NCBI GenBank assembly: GCA_020081605.1
Contig: JAHREC010000049.1
Span: 2,666,001-2,730,000, forward strand
Reading direction: 5' to 3'
Source of the DNA: Albifimbria verrucaria
Taxonomy: Eukaryota > Ascomycota > Sordariomycetes > Hypocreales > Stachybotryaceae
Length of the DNA: 64,000 nucleotides
How positions within the stretch are numbered: position 1 is the first letter of the stretch; every line of letters begins with the position of its first letter. Under the pieces are notes generated by a model. That model made no database searches. It saw nothing but the letters and a program-made list of their open reading frames with translations, and was not told the origin of the DNA. The translations under genes and the position numbers were made by a program. This document shows positions 1-12,512 of this stretch, one piece after another.

Positions 1-498
1 AAGTGCAAATCTTAGATTCTAGCCCAGCAAGAATTTTCGTGGGATTCTTCTGGTGCTGAACACTTTGATGTCACTGAAGTTTTGCCTCAAAACAACTACC
101 TGAGTTTACAAGCATGGCTGGGACATTTTAGCACCTGCCTGCGCTGCCTTGACTGAGCCAGCACGTGACGTGACCAACTGCCTTCATCGCAACCACTATA
201 ACACCATCAATCTCACGAACTTCCTCACACAGTCGATGAACCTCTTTTCTTGTTTAATCCGAATTGAATTGCTTCATGACGATTTCTAAATTAACGCATT
301 CTGGTATCATTATCCTTGTACAGCCCGGCGCTATAAGCTTACAATCTCAAATCCCAAACACCCATTATGATACCTAGCTATTACATGATCCAGCTGCACA
401 GTCGACTGTTAATTTTACTTATTCCTTACTCCCTCATCGTATGAATCACCCTGATCCCGACTCCAAGTTATGGGTGTATCAAGCAAATATCCATAATA
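1..498. other. left-edge intergenic sequence
   Basis: No coding region, RNA gene or repeat is supported here. It is the downstream flank of the DUF2235 gene and probably contains its 3' untranslated region. Confidence 0.5.
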
Positions 499-2301
499 TC
501 AGAGCTGGATATTTTCCGCATATTCATATACGTTGGGTTGACCACCAGCGAGCCTGAGGTAATAGCGCTCATACGGCCCCAGAGGCTCTTCGACCAAGAC
601 TCTTTGTTTGGGATCTGTGGGTGCATCTTTTGCGCTTCCATTGTACTCCCAAACCCATCTTTCCTGAGGATCATTGTCTTCTTGGCCGTGATCTCCGGCA
701 TCTGGGGCCCAGCGTGGATGGCGAGGTACTGGGTCGTTATACTTAGTGTTGGTACGCTTGAGACGCCATTTGGAGAGGGCCGGGCATGCCCATTTCCCTT
801 GTCGTTCACTCCGAGGCCTTTGCAAGCTAGACGAACCCGCACAGAACTGTGAACGCGCTCATTCGTATCAAGCAAGAACTTGCCGTCTTCGATACCAGTC
901 TTTGGATTGGCCTGTCGGTATAGGCCTGGTGTTCTGGTGGCCGTGCCAGAAAGTCGATATAGAAGATTGATCTTGTCATGGATAGCGCCCAAACCCCAAG
1001 GACGAAGCGGCTGGTTCTTTTCATAAATTGAGTCTTCTGCCCACTTACTGACCTTGACCTTGTTCTTGAGGTTTTCTGCTGCAGAGGTTTGGTAATATTC
1101 AGTCGCCTGCTTGAAGAGGCGATCAAGAGACCCGGAATCAAACTCTACCCCAATAGAAGCCAGCTGGTCCATCATCCCTAACAACCGTTCAGTATGTGCT
1201 ATTGTCAAATCCGCTTCGTACACTTACAAGTTAGTGTGATGTCTGCCATGCCTTGGTCAGGCCAGCCTCCGCCGCAGTTCCCATGGTTTCCAGGGAACCA
1301 GACCTGTCTCAAGTCTGTGGTGAGCTTGTTCTCTGATAGTCTCTCCCAGACCGCAGGACTGAATGGAGATCGGGTCTCGTCCAGAGCAAGGGCTTGGAAG
1401 GCATGCTCAATTCGATCCGAAAGGGACGTGTCATGCCACTTATATGTTCACAGATGGTCAGCTCAAGTCAAACAGCATCGACAAGGGAGACTTATTCGTC
1501 GTTATCCGCACGGATGCCAATGCGATCAAGCCAAGCGACGCGAGGGATTCCAAGACTGCCAACAGTGTCCCACACACAAACAGCCTTGATCTTGATCAAC
1601 TCTCCACTTTCTTGGACAACGCGGGTGTAGCCCAGCTTCTCGAGTCTAGCCCTATACTCATGGGCAGCATTTGGACCCTTTGGCTTATCAGGGAATGGCA
1701 CGTTAGGGAACGGGTCATCATAGTCATCGTTCATCCAGTTTTGCATATCCTTGAAGATAGGGTAAAGTGCTCAACACCCTCACGGGTGAGCAAGCCAAGA
1801 TCCGCGACCATGCCGGCGACAGATCGCACGGTAAAGGCTCCTCTCGAGAAGCCCAGCATGATGATCTCGTCACCACTCATGTAATTGGCGCATAGGAAAG
1901 AGTATGACTCACGAACGCGCTGACATTGACTTAGCAGAGTCCTATAATTGGGCGCGGCGAAGGTTTTGAAGCATCCTGTAACAAGTGCCGCTGTCACTTG
2001 GTACATAAAAAACACATACCTCTGTGAGCCTGAGGCCGAAAGCTCCTCCCGTGATGGTGTCGATTATGTTGCTGCCGGTCCCGACACCGGACTCATATGA
2101 AATGATCTGGGTCTTTCCGTCGCTACACCTTCTTTTGAACAATCGTGATATGCGAGTGACATTAGAAGGAACTTGGAGAGTGCCTCTGGGGTTGAACAAG
2201 GTTGGCTCATTGTAGCCGTTGTCGGAATTCATCCATGTGCCATCGCAGCAAACTATGAGTCGCTTGCCAGAAGAGCAAGGTTGGTGAGTGGTGTCGCTCA
2301 T
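499..2301 (-). CDS. DUF2235 alpha/beta-hydrolase-like protein
   Basis: The protein starts MSDTTHQP and carries the DUF2235 signature blocks in order: CCDGTW near residue 19, the nucleophile elbow GFSRGA, the segment VWDTVGSLG, and VWFPGNHGNCGGGW followed by WMMDQL. Family members are predicted serine hydrolases. Bacterial relatives include phospholipase effectors, while the fungal members have no settled substrate. Coding pieces are 2301-2020, about 1919-1490, about 1435-1225 and about 1170-499. The first intron (1920-2019) and the one that joins to WMMDQL have good GT-AG ends. The junction near 1435-1490 is not resolved. Two one-base losses break the frame: the AAA run at 1764-1766 (before MQNWMNDDYDD) and the CCC run at 796-798 (before WACPALSKW). 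Restoring one base at each recovers the family sequence, so I read them as sequence errors. The family call is firm; the enzymatic role is not. Confidence 0.85.
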
Positions 2302-4519
2302 CGTTGCCTACTCTTTGCAATGCCCGAAGGTCTGTTGCTGTGCTGGTTTGGTGATCAAAACAGGAGGGCCTACAAGACTTTTACAAAAACGAGTTATAGC
2401 GTCAAGAGCTACACGAGAAGCAACCAAGCAATCCAAGAAGCGAAGTTTATGTCAAAAGCGATGACCCGAACCTTGGGGCCAAGGCTAGGTTATATAAGAG
2501 CCTCCATCTGGGGCCGCCTTATGCATATGCCTGTTGGATGGATCACGTTTCACGGTGGCATGCTGCCACACCAAATTGACAAAATGACTGACACCGCCGC
2601 TTGCAGTAGAACATGGTGGTCAGATCTTGCGGGCTGGACAACACAATGCACAGACTGCGGCCGATGGGGCACACAGTCGGCAGAAACCAAGGGCTGTTTC
2701 TGCACACTTCGAGTGGCTGATCATCCCAAAGGTTGCTTGTTTATGGCGGCGCCATCGTGTCTTGGAAACCGTGCTGAAGGTGGGATTGAGCACCGCAAGA
2801 GGCCAAGACGAAACTACGGTCGTAGTGTTTCATTTCAGCTACCCGTAGTCTATTGGGCAACCCATGCTCGAAGCACACTATTAGCCTCGAAAGGCAATTC
2901 CACGCCAGGGCTTGGCTGCTGGCGAAATTAACAACTGGTGCTAATCATGTGGTCCTCCTGGCAGAGGAGGGACCTGAAGTGGACTGCTCATCCCCAGCTC
3001 GTGGTGCTGAACCAATGCTTTCGTGTACCTTACATTGAATGCAACTCTACTGCCTCCACCGGATGGAGCCAACGCTGCAACCCCTGGAACAGCGACAAGG
3101 CACCTTCTGATGTAAGGCGTCGGGAAGCAGTGGGCCACGGCGAGGCCGACATTGTGCTGTAATCGGCGAACATCTGCAGACTGGAGCCCGGTGCTGTTTC
3201 GTCCAGCCCTACCAGTGAAAGAGCCCGGTTCGAGCACGCTACTGCGCAGGTCAGCTGCTGCTGAACCCCTACATTTGTGGTTGCTCCACAAGACTCGAAC
3301 TAAGCCATGCTATGTGAGCACTACGGTTGACGTGACTGTTGGGTGAAGGTACCAGTATGTATGAGAAGCCTTCACAGGGCTGCAATAGATTGTGAGTTTG
3401 AGCGCAACAGAGGATGAGATAGATAGGCACGTATGTCGTCGTGCCTGAAGGTTCGCTACAAAAGAACAACGTGGGTCCAGCACGGTAGTTCCCGTGGGCT
3501 TAAGCTTAATGGACCATTCATTCCTGTGTGACCATTGTGCTAGCCTCATCACAAACAACCGATGAAGCCAACCGTCTCTCAACTCATGGCCTCCCACCGA
3601 CTTATCTCGCTTACCATCTCACTACCGCCCTTGTTTTCACTTCCCGCAATTTGTAGGTCCGTGTTTTTGTCTCACATGATTCCTGCTCTGGCTCTTGGGA
3701 CATCAGCCACCGGCGAACCTCCGCCCAGCCAAGTCCAGCCTACATACATGTAAGACATTCCAGCTGGCGCCCAGCCTCTTTCGGCGGGACGAGCTGAGAC
3801 AAGACGGCAGCACGGTGAGACAAAGCCCCTTCATCTAACCTCGCGCATTCACCAATTCAGCTTATTCTCCGATGCTAAGTTGGCAGCCGAAATGCGACGT
3901 GGGGCTTGATGAGGCGTTCAGTGACGGCGTTTAGATGGTAATGGAATGGAACTGTAGTAAATAGTTTCGCCGTTGTGATATCTCCCACGAGAAGGATGAA
4001 AACCCGTGGTGGTTAGACCAGGGCAATGGCGCAGACCCGCTGCAGAGACTTCGAATTGGATTCTACGCTTCTACGAATTAACTCTCCGTTGCAGGGGCCT
4101 TTATTTGCTGCAGGTACATAGCTTTCAGATAGAAGTGTGGGTGGCTATGGACCCGATGCAATTAGGAACTCCCGTGTCACTTTGATAGGCTATGCACACT
4201 AGGTAATATTGCTTTTCAACTTTTATCCTCATAGACGTCATCAATTGCATGTTTACAATTCCAATCCTCCTCTCTATATCAATTTAGATGGCTTCAATTG
4301 TAGTACTCAAGCAAATGGCTTTTGCCTCAACCTGTTCAATTCGTCACGCATGTGTAGTCCGTCTCACAATCAAACTTGTCATGAACCTACAAAGGCTGTC
4401 AAAGACACCAATTGAGAGAAGAAACCATTAAGAGGGTATCTCGCTTGTATACATGGTTATTTTGTGCTGTAGTAGTACATCGCTGCGCGTTTTCTATACG
4501 TCGTCTGATAATACACTTC
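2302..4519. other. intergenic region between DUF2235 gene and IBA57
   Basis: About 2.2 kb with no supported gene. Open frames of up to 252 codons on the plus strand (2173-2931) lack any recognisable motif and overlap the start of the DUF2235 gene. The left part should hold the DUF2235 promoter and the right part the 3' flank of IBA57. Confidence 0.5.
2491..2498. promoter_or_regulatory. TATA-like element upstream of the DUF2235 gene
   Basis: TATATAAG lies about 190 nt upstream of the DUF2235 start codon. The motif is nearly symmetrical, so it could serve the minus-strand gene. Only the sequence match supports it. Confidence 0.25.
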
Positions 4520-5697
4520 TCACTGCTGGCTCAAGCTGTTCCGCAACCACTCAGGAACAAACGCCTTGACCTTCAGTGCGCTCTTGCTATCCTCCTCGCC
4601 CCATTCCACAACGAACTCGCTGTCCGAGGTGTAGGAGGGTGTCGACTGCTCGCCTGGTAGAGACACATCCGTCATGGTCTCCAGCCGGCACAGCGCCAGA
4701 CCGATGTTGCCAACTCCCTTGAGCCACTTGCCCGCGCTGCGACCCCTCTTCTCGAATCGTCCAATGCTTGTCTCCGTCGGAATCATGTCGGCAGTCAGGG
4801 CCTCGGTGGAATCGTTTTCGGGTTCGTAGGTCAAAGTCAGCGGTGCGGACTTGTCTTTCTCGTAAACAGCGCAAGGCAAGATGCGCTTTCGAACGACACC
4901 GCGATGTCTGGTGCGGATGGTGAGCTCTTGGCCCACGTAACACCCTTTGTGCCAATCGATGGCATGCATCATATCCATGTTGCTCTCTTGTGGCAGGGCC
5001 TGTTCTTTCAAGATTTCGTCCTGGCCCTCGGGCACGCCGTGTAGGTAGCGGCGGATAGTGTAGGCATCCTCAGTGCTCTGCTCAATGTCAACCTCGGGCG
5101 AGTTGCTGTTGAGCTGGATGATTCGGTGTCCTAGTCCAGGTGCTCGGGGTCCTGGAAGACAATGCGTGATTCGTTCGTCTGCAGGTTCACGGCATTGCTC
5201 GACTTGTCATCCCACGCCTGCCAGACGGTGGCCTCGCCTGGGGACAATGCCTGGAGGGCAATCTTTGACCTCAGCTTGTATCTCTTCAGATATTGCCTAA
5301 GGGTTGTGGACTGATTGGCATCGACCTCAATCAGATAAGCTCTGTCGACCGCGTCACCGCTCGGCAAGCCTGGCCCTTTCTGGTAAGGGTATATGAAGAC
5401 ATCGTGGAGCACTCTACCCGTCGCATTCAAGAACCCAGTGTAGAAAGGATCGCTTCGCGGGTTTCCATCCTTGGCGACAACATTGGAAGTAATGATGCCC
5501 TGCAGGAACTTGGCAGCGTCCGGGCCGGATAGCGAAAGCAAATGCCTCGACGGCAGTGCCGCTAAGCCGGACGTCGGTGGCTTCGGAGGCGCATTGGAGC
5601 TCGCAAATCCGCGGGCGTGAGCCTGGAGACGGCAACTACGGCATAGAGCCGCCCTATAAAGGGGGCGCGTCGAGAGGTGTCTCGGTAGCTCACGCAT
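4520..5697 (-). CDS. IBA57: mitochondrial iron-sulfur assembly factor Iba57 (CAF17)
   Basis: Iba57 is a folate-binding, GcvT-like protein that works with Isa1/Isa2 in the mitochondrial matrix to make [4Fe-4S] clusters for aconitase- and lipoate-synthase-type enzymes. The hallmark motif KGCYVGQE is present in the second half, and the N-terminal part has LSGPDAAKFLQGIITSNV, typical of the family. I chose the methionine at 5697 because it opens an Arg-rich, acid-free presequence (MRELPRHLSTRPLYRAALCR). An upstream in-frame Met at 5748 adds a charged stretch and is less likely. One base is missing from the G run at 5146-5149. Restoring it joins the two halves through DPRAPGLGHRI, which fits the family. 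No intron is needed. Length after repair is about 390 residues, normal for fungal Iba57. Confidence 0.9.
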
Positions 5698-8600
5698 GGT
5701 TAAAGCTGAGGAGCGATCTCGGTCCCCGCGTCTGGGAGCTTGGATCACAGGCGTGGTGTAGAGAGGATGACGTGCCGAAAGCCGGGGCTCTGGGTGAGCT
5801 ACGCAAAGTGATGGACGTGGGAGAAATTCCTACAGCATGACGTACCACGTGCGTGGGAGAGGCAGGCCAAGGAGATGGTCCGTGCATCGCAGGGTCTTTC
5901 TGGACCTTTGGTGTGTCCTCTGCAGTACAGAGGACAACTGACTACAGTGTACAGTAGAGACGGGTTCGGAGAGCCGGAGCATCGCTCGGGCGGGATTTCT
6001 AACTCCGAAGCCCGGCCGCCCTATCTTAGCACCGGGCTAACTAAGGCAGGCGAGCCTTATGGGTGACTCTTAACCCCGAACCTCCACAACATGCAAGCCC
6101 ATGCCGATCAACCGTCTTGATTGATAATGTCGAACCGTAGGGCCACCCCTACAACACTCTACCAACGGCTTGCTTAGCCTTTCCAGTGGGATAAGGATAC
6201 GCTACGTCGAAAGGGTAGGCGTCCCGGGGAATCGCCAACTTTAAATCCGGGCGCCCTCGGGCAGCCGAGCTGTGGTCATGTGCTGAGGTGTGTGTGTCTT
6301 GTCTCGAACTATGTCATCTGATAGACTCGCTCCGTTGCCGTCTTGGGCCATCCGTAGCGCTTATTGCGTTTGCGCAGGCCTGGTATGCATCTACCGCCGG
6401 GACAACTACCAGTCCGTCATCGCAGTTGTGGCCCCCAGACACGCATCGTAGTTTTCGCCACGGTTGGGATGAGCCTGGCTCTGCTCTCCGCCAACCCAAG
6501 GACGGCATTGCGTGTTGGACGTGGAGATGGGGACAATCACCAATGGACAAACCGCCCTCGCGACCGTGCCTCCAGCACGGCTGCTATGTTTAGGTGGCAT
6601 TGCGAGCATAAGCATAATTCCCTGTATGGCCAATGCCTTGAGAAGAAACGCCCGGCTGGGGATGGAGCTCTGCTTCGAAATAACACTGAAACGGACCCCA
6701 ATAATACTTGGGCCAGTAGAGGCAAACTGTTATAGATGTTTCCTTTCTCAAACCACCAACGGCCCCCTTCTATTTCAATCCCGTGCCTGCCGGACACCAC
6801 CCCGATGCTCGTGAGCAGTCGACTTCGCCATCCCGTTACTGGGCCCCCAGGGACTCCCTGCTCTCCCTCCGCATCCCATCCAGAAGGCGGCTCTGCAGGG
6901 ACACTGTGCGAGGCAACGGGGACACAAGAATACGCGGCACCTTACCTTGGCCTGGGGCTGGTTACACTGCCAAGGGCGTGGGGAAATTGCCAAAAGCATG
7001 TCACTGCTGTGCCGACTCTCCGCCCCCATCTGATTTCATATCTATAGTCTAGGTCTCACGTCATGTAAACGAACCATCGAATCACCAAGCGACACCGGGC
7101 GTAGATGAGAAATCAGTTCGCGAAGGATCATCATCGTCATCATTCTCATCATCATAGTTAGTGTGCTACGGTGGTTTCACCCAGTAGTTCCTCTCAATCC
7201 CTAACTTTAAAGAATTGCTGGTGTTATCGTATCTTCTAATTAAACTACCGACCAGCCTGCGGTTTTCTATATTGGGCAGGGATGGAGGCTCTGGCGGGCG
7301 CTGAGGCTTAGACAACCAGTGACAAGCCCCCACTGACTTCATCAGGCTGGTGGAGCATGCCTCAATCAATGTCAGGCCATCAACCCCTCTCCAGATTTCA
7401 GATTCAGATTCAACGAGGATACGTGGACAGCCAAGGCTTTGCAGTGGGAAGCAGCAGAACATCGAGCCCTCATGTGATGTTGTAATGTGTGCGCAATGCC
7501 GACGCAAGACATGCAGCAATGCTCGAGAAGCAAACAATCACATTGTTATGCCCGAATTCCAGGGCACAGCATAAAGTGAACTCCGCAGCAACGCGGCGGG
7601 CCCAACCAAGACCCCGAGGCCCGCACACAGCGCAGAGTGCACGCACGCCTCCCCTCTCTGCACACAACTGTATCCGGGGACTTGGCACCTCCAACACTGG
7701 GCAGGCCAGGCCCTTGCTCGGGGTTGGATTTCCCTTCTCCGCCCAATTTGCAATACTGTGCCATGGGCATGCCTGTCTGGGCCTCGAAACGGTGGCCTGT
7801 TGAGGTTGAGACGAAAAAGTAAAAACGCGAATCCGTAAAATCAACCTTGGCCAGCTACTATGTACTACCGCTGGGGCCTGCGTTGTCCCTTGCGACCGCA
7901 CCATCTCCCAAGGAAGAAACCTTTACCGTATCGTCGTCCTCGTCCCACTGTCTGCGTTGGCGAGAAAGCCACCACTCGAGACGATATCGGTCGCCAGGGC
8001 GTCGCTCGTGCTTATCTCGAACCTTGCGCAACGTTGGGTTGTTAAGCAACGGGCCAGCTGACAAACTCCCTCCCCAAAGCGTGCGGCTTGCTTACAACGT
8101 AATTTGGTCGGAAGGAGCAAAAAAGAAGAGCCAACTTACGGTAGTGGCCCGCTGGGCAAGGCCCGCCCCTCCTTGATCCGCCCACGCCTCCCTCCCCAAT
8201 CTTGACATGCACTGCGGCCGTAGATCCTCGGCCCTGATTGGGCGATCTTTCAATCCGCCGACAGGGGCTTGCCAGATGCCTGGGACCTTGGGTAGCCTGT
8301 GCCTGTTTCCGCTTGCGAGTGCGAGATGCGAGACGTGGCTACGCGGCTTGATGAATCACGCTCCTGGCCCTAGGCGACCGGGGAAACATGCTGCGTGGCA
8401 GCTGTTACAGCCATTCAATTAGGATGAGCCCTCTCAGGCACCAACACAACAAAATGCAATCCACCAAGCAAATCCGCTTATCTGCTTGGACCAGTCTCCG
8501 CCCTTAATGCCATGCCAGACAGGTCAGTTAGTTCGCCGAGGCAAGTCTTCGGGAGGTGAGAGAGACGGGGTGGTCGCTTGTGATGGTCCCTTGTGATGAT

Positions 8601-9513
8601 TGCTGTAGAGGGCTTGCGGACACGAGAGCGGTCAGCAGGAATACGCCTGTGACCCATGTTTGTATTGTCTCTGCGCGGCTCAACCCAAAAGCAGGGCGTG
8701 CGCATTTGCAATCCTCCAAATGGAAAATTCTCGCAGATGCTCGACTCGGCCGAGGCGCCGAGGAATCGTACCGGATCGCACGGCGGGATTGGCGGGGTAC
8801 GCAAAGTCTGCCCAAGACAAATCGCCGAGCGGACTTGGACGATGTTTTTTTCTTCTGTTGTTGACTCTGTGATTCCCCGTTAGGCGTCTTGTGATTTGTG
8901 CAAAGTCAGCTAATGACCCATGTTGATGCCGAAGTGCGGGTCCTTTTTCTTTTTATTTTTCTTCTTTTTTCTCGGCCCCACACAGACTTACCTAGACGGG
9001 TAACCTGAATTAGTCACTTCTTGCAAGTGGTTGCGTCAAGGATGTTGTCGATTTGCAATTGAGTCACCGGTGTCATGGAGATCAGCATTGTTTATGAGTA
9101 TGAACTTTTTTCAATTCAGGACGGGATCATCGCTATCGATGTCCCTCTATATTCTGTAAATCTGTAGTATCGACCTCTGTGAGGTGATTGAAATGAAACC
9201 ACTCTAGACCAGCACCGTCATATCAATGACGGTCGGGAGCGGTTGTTGTGAATGATAATAAAAATGTATGTTCCTCCTTGTTCCCAAATCCGTAGATAGA
9301 AAATTCCCATTGTGTGAGTGGTGTAATCCTTCCCTCCTGAACGCCAGTGACAAATAAGAAATCGTATGAAAAAAGAAATGTTGCTTTTGTATCGTGATGC
9401 CCCAAAGTAATAACCGTGTGGTATCATGTCTGATGAAACGCCGTGGTATGCCATCGCTTATGCCAGAAAAGACAAGCTAATATCACAATTCGCTGAAGAG
9501 GAAGAAATGTCGT
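5698..9513. other. long intergenic region
   Basis: About 3.8 kb without a supported gene. It contains many short overlapping frames on both strands, none with a domain motif or a plausible splice pattern. The right end (about 8.9-9.5 kb) is more A/T-rich and includes T-rich tracts near 8945, in keeping with a 3' flank for the gene ending at 9514. A small CAT-type repeat lies at 7128-7156. Confidence 0.45.
7128..7156. repeat. imperfect (ATC)n trinucleotide repeat
   Basis: A run of ATC/ATCGTC/ATTCTC units is visible. It lies in non-coding sequence. Confidence 0.7.
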
Positions 9514-10271
9514 TTAGTAGACCGAGATGGCCGAGACCAGCCCCGCGGGGTTACGCTGCGGCAGGTAGTATTCCTCTTCGTAGAATGAAGCTTGCTTCTT
9601 TTCCGACTCCTCCTGGGCGTCCTTCTGAGAGAAGGGGAGCGCCTCTTCGGGAGGTGATGGCGGCATCGACTCATCGTCGGATGAGTTATCGGAGTCGTGG
9701 TCGACGAGCTCAGGTGGTGAGCTGGAGTGCGAGGGTGTTCGCACAAGCTCCAGCTGTGCGTAGTCCTCCTCAAGGTCGTCCTCAGTCATGTCCTCGTCAT
9801 CTCTGTAGGAGACGGAGACGGAGGTGGAGACGGGAGGCATGGGTGCGGCGCGGAGGGAGCCGGGGCGTTGGTCATCTCAATGTCGTCCTCGTCGTAGTCC
9901 GAATCAGAGTCGGAGCTGGAGTCGGAGTCGTACTCCTCGATGGCCTCCTCCTCAACGCGGTCGGCCCACTGGACTCGGCGGTCCTGGCCCTTGTTCTTGG
10001 GGTTGGCACCGCGGACGGACTGGTTGAACCAGCGCTCCTGCTCCTGCTCGGCCTCGGCGAGCTCGAGCATCAGGGAGTCGAGGAGGTTGGCGTGTCCGAC
10101 GAGAAGGCGGAGGTCATGATCGGGCTGGGCAGCCTCGCGGGAGAGCTTGGCGCGGGCCTTGTGGGCGAGGTAGTAGGTCTGAGTGATGGACATCTTCTTC
10201 CTGAGGCTGATGGGTCGAAGAGACTCGGAGGAGTGGATGGTGTTGGGTCGAGTTGCTGTTGTTGTAGACAT
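9514..10271 (-). CDS. acidic Ser/Asp-rich protein of unknown function
   Basis: I do not recognise a named family. The N-terminal 100 residues are the ordered-looking part: SLRKKMSITQTYYLAHKARA, then a helical LLVGHANLLDSLMLELAEAEQE segment and ERWFNQSVRG. After it comes a low-complexity acidic and serine tract (SDSSSDSDSDYDEDD), a Pro/Ser/Thr linker, and a second acidic stretch with EDDLEEDYAQLEL. The helical block followed by acidic tails suggests a small regulatory or scaffold protein. That is inference from composition only. One base is missing from the G run at 9841-9843. With it restored the frame passes from APSAPHP to MPPVSTSVS and the protein is about 252 residues. Neighbours on both sides are far away, so context gives no help. 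Confidence 0.7.
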
Positions 10272-11440
10272 TGTGTCGGAGGAGGAAAGAATTTGGGGAA
10301 TTTGGTTATATTTTAGTCGAACCGTTGTAGTGACTCAAGGCAACAAAGCCCGATTGCGGAAAGCGGGCTTAGCGTCAAGGGTGGTCAAGGTGTGCCTAGC
10401 AGTATGGTGAAAGAGCAGACCGAGATTGGGTGATGCCTGGATGCAGGACTGGGAGTCATGCAAGGTCTTTATTAGAGATGTTGAAGATTTGTTTCGAACA
10501 GAGTCGTTTCAGGTCTGTTCTTGGTCAAGACAAGTGTCTGGATTGTTGCGATGAGATGGTACGGCAAACAGAGGCTTCTCGACTCGGGGATTCACGATTC
10601 TTTTAACTCGGACTGGAGCCTGTGGCCTGTCACCGTCTTTCCCAGGGCGCCGCGGGCTTCGGCCAAGAGTCTCAGCGCGGACTTTGGACAAGCGGGGCCC
10701 GAGCAGAGCCCAGTGAGCAAGGGAGGGTGTGTGTGTGAGGTGTGTAAGATGGTAGTCTGCAAGGGTGGGTTGTGTTGCCTGGACTTTCCGTCAGCCAGCT
10801 GACTAAATCCGACCCCGTCGACGGGTCACTGGGCGGGCTGGGGTACTTGGGGGCTGCGGCGATGGCTGGTGAGACGGCAGGTACCCTGGCGGGTGCGGGT
10901 ACACCAACCAACGGAGCCGGAGAATGGGTGCTTAGATATCTCCATGAAGGCCGGCAAGGTTTGGCTGCGCCCTTGGCTAGCTAGCCTACGTCGCTTGTCG
11001 TACTGTGCGCTGTGCTGTGCTGTTTGCCGGCCTGCACCTCGAGCCCGTGTGAGGGCGGTCCTCTCCCGGAAAGGCTCGCAGATGCAACCACTGTGCGAGG
11101 CTGCTCGTTCTCGCACCCCTTGGCCCAGCCCAGCGTAGCGTTCTGTAATCCGTAGGGACAGCCAGGTAAGGTAGCTAACATAACCGTAAACCATCACGGT
11201 CGGTTGCTCTTCTGCCCCGGTGCCCCGATTCATAAGCAGGTAGCGCCGTGCAGCCGACCTTGCTGCACCATCTGCTTCCATCCACCAGCCCGATTAGAAA
11301 CCAGCGCTCTGCATCCGGCTAGGCCCGCCATTTCTCATCCATTGATTAGACATGCTTTTTGGCTTTTTCTGCTTTCGAGTCACAAGCATCCCTCATCTGC
11401 ATTACGTTGCCGTGTCCTTCCGGCCACCAGGCAAGAAGAG

Positions 11441-11464
11441 TCATCCATCCATCCATCCCATCCA
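11441..11464. repeat. (CATC)n tetranucleotide repeat
   Basis: TCATCCATCCATCCATCCC-type repeat in non-coding sequence. Confidence 0.75.
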
Positions 11465-12474
11465 TACGACCGTTTTATTTGCGAGCAATCTCCGAGCGCC
11501 GTCACAGACTGCATCAATGATTCACACTGCGGGATTCCAATCCCGACTTTTGCCTTTTTGCGTGCTTTTGTGCACCATGTCGCTCGTGCTCTGCCGGACC
11601 ACTAATCAACAATTCATTCCGTCATTGTCCCTCCTTTGCACAATTCCTAATCATTGCCAGCAGTTGCATAGCGCACGCATGATGACCCTTCAAATCAACA
11701 CCAGACAGCGCCCTGGTGTCGACCTGGGCCCTCCACCCATGCAGTCTAGCGGTATCTCCCTCTAACTTACAGTACCATTGGGAAATAACGACAGCCTCTC
11801 GAAACAAGTCGCCATGTCGCAGTGTGATACCGCACTAGGGCGAGTCGTATGTCTGTGGTCTTGCCAGAGAAAAATTCCAGTCTCCTCGCCCATCCATCTC
11901 TACCTTTTCCCGACGCAGCCTGTTTCGTCATTTGATTCATCACCAGCATTCGTAGTCCCCTGCCATCCTGATGGTGTGAATTGCCCGTCTAGCCTACGTA
12001 TCCAGCATACGAGTCCCTAACCCCTCTCCTGGCTAATTCCTAAACCCCCATGCAAAATCCGTGGTGGACTTTGCGCCGTATGTACGCTCTTTGCTCCGCC
12101 TCGTCATCAAGCAATTAACCTCAACGCTACCATGTCCGCGGGCTGCGGGTCATTGGTAGAGTACGAGGGATACGACGAAGCGAAGCGACCCCAAGCCAGC
12201 GCTGTGCTCTGCTGTGCTGCGGAGCGGAGGGGCGTGCACAAGGGTCGCTTCTACTATGTACTCGTGCACCAAAGTATAGGGCTGAGCCTCAACCTAGCCG
12301 GATGACTCTTTCGCGGCGTGCTACGTGGTATGCAAGCACAAAAACTGCCTCTGATATGTCGGCTGGACGGCAATAGAGTTTCGGTGCCGTTTTCATGCTC
12401 ATCGTCCTTGCCCTCGTAACCGGCATTTAATTCCGATTCATTAGGTACGGGTACCGGTAGCCTCTCCTACCATG

Positions 12475-12512
12475 CCTTACATTGTCTACATTGCATTGCC
12501 TACATTGCATTG
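12475..12512. repeat. short tandem repeat of TACATTGCATTG units
   Basis: Three diverged copies of a TACATTG-containing unit of about 12-18 nt follow one another in the gene-poor region. Confidence 0.55.

Noticed and set aside
499..2301. DUF2235 gene as a secreted bacterial-type effector acquired by transfer
   Set aside because: It has fungal-style introns and no signal peptide, and this family is widespread in ascomycetes, so nothing here points to transfer.
2173..2931. 252-codon plus-strand frame
   Set aside because: It overlaps the first exon of the DUF2235 gene, is Cys/Trp-rich without pattern, and resembles no family.
9426..10316. 296-codon open frame on the plus strand
   Set aside because: It is the antisense shadow of the acidic protein gene. 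The repetitive GAG/GAC-type codons give Val/Leu/Gly-rich nonsense on the other strand.
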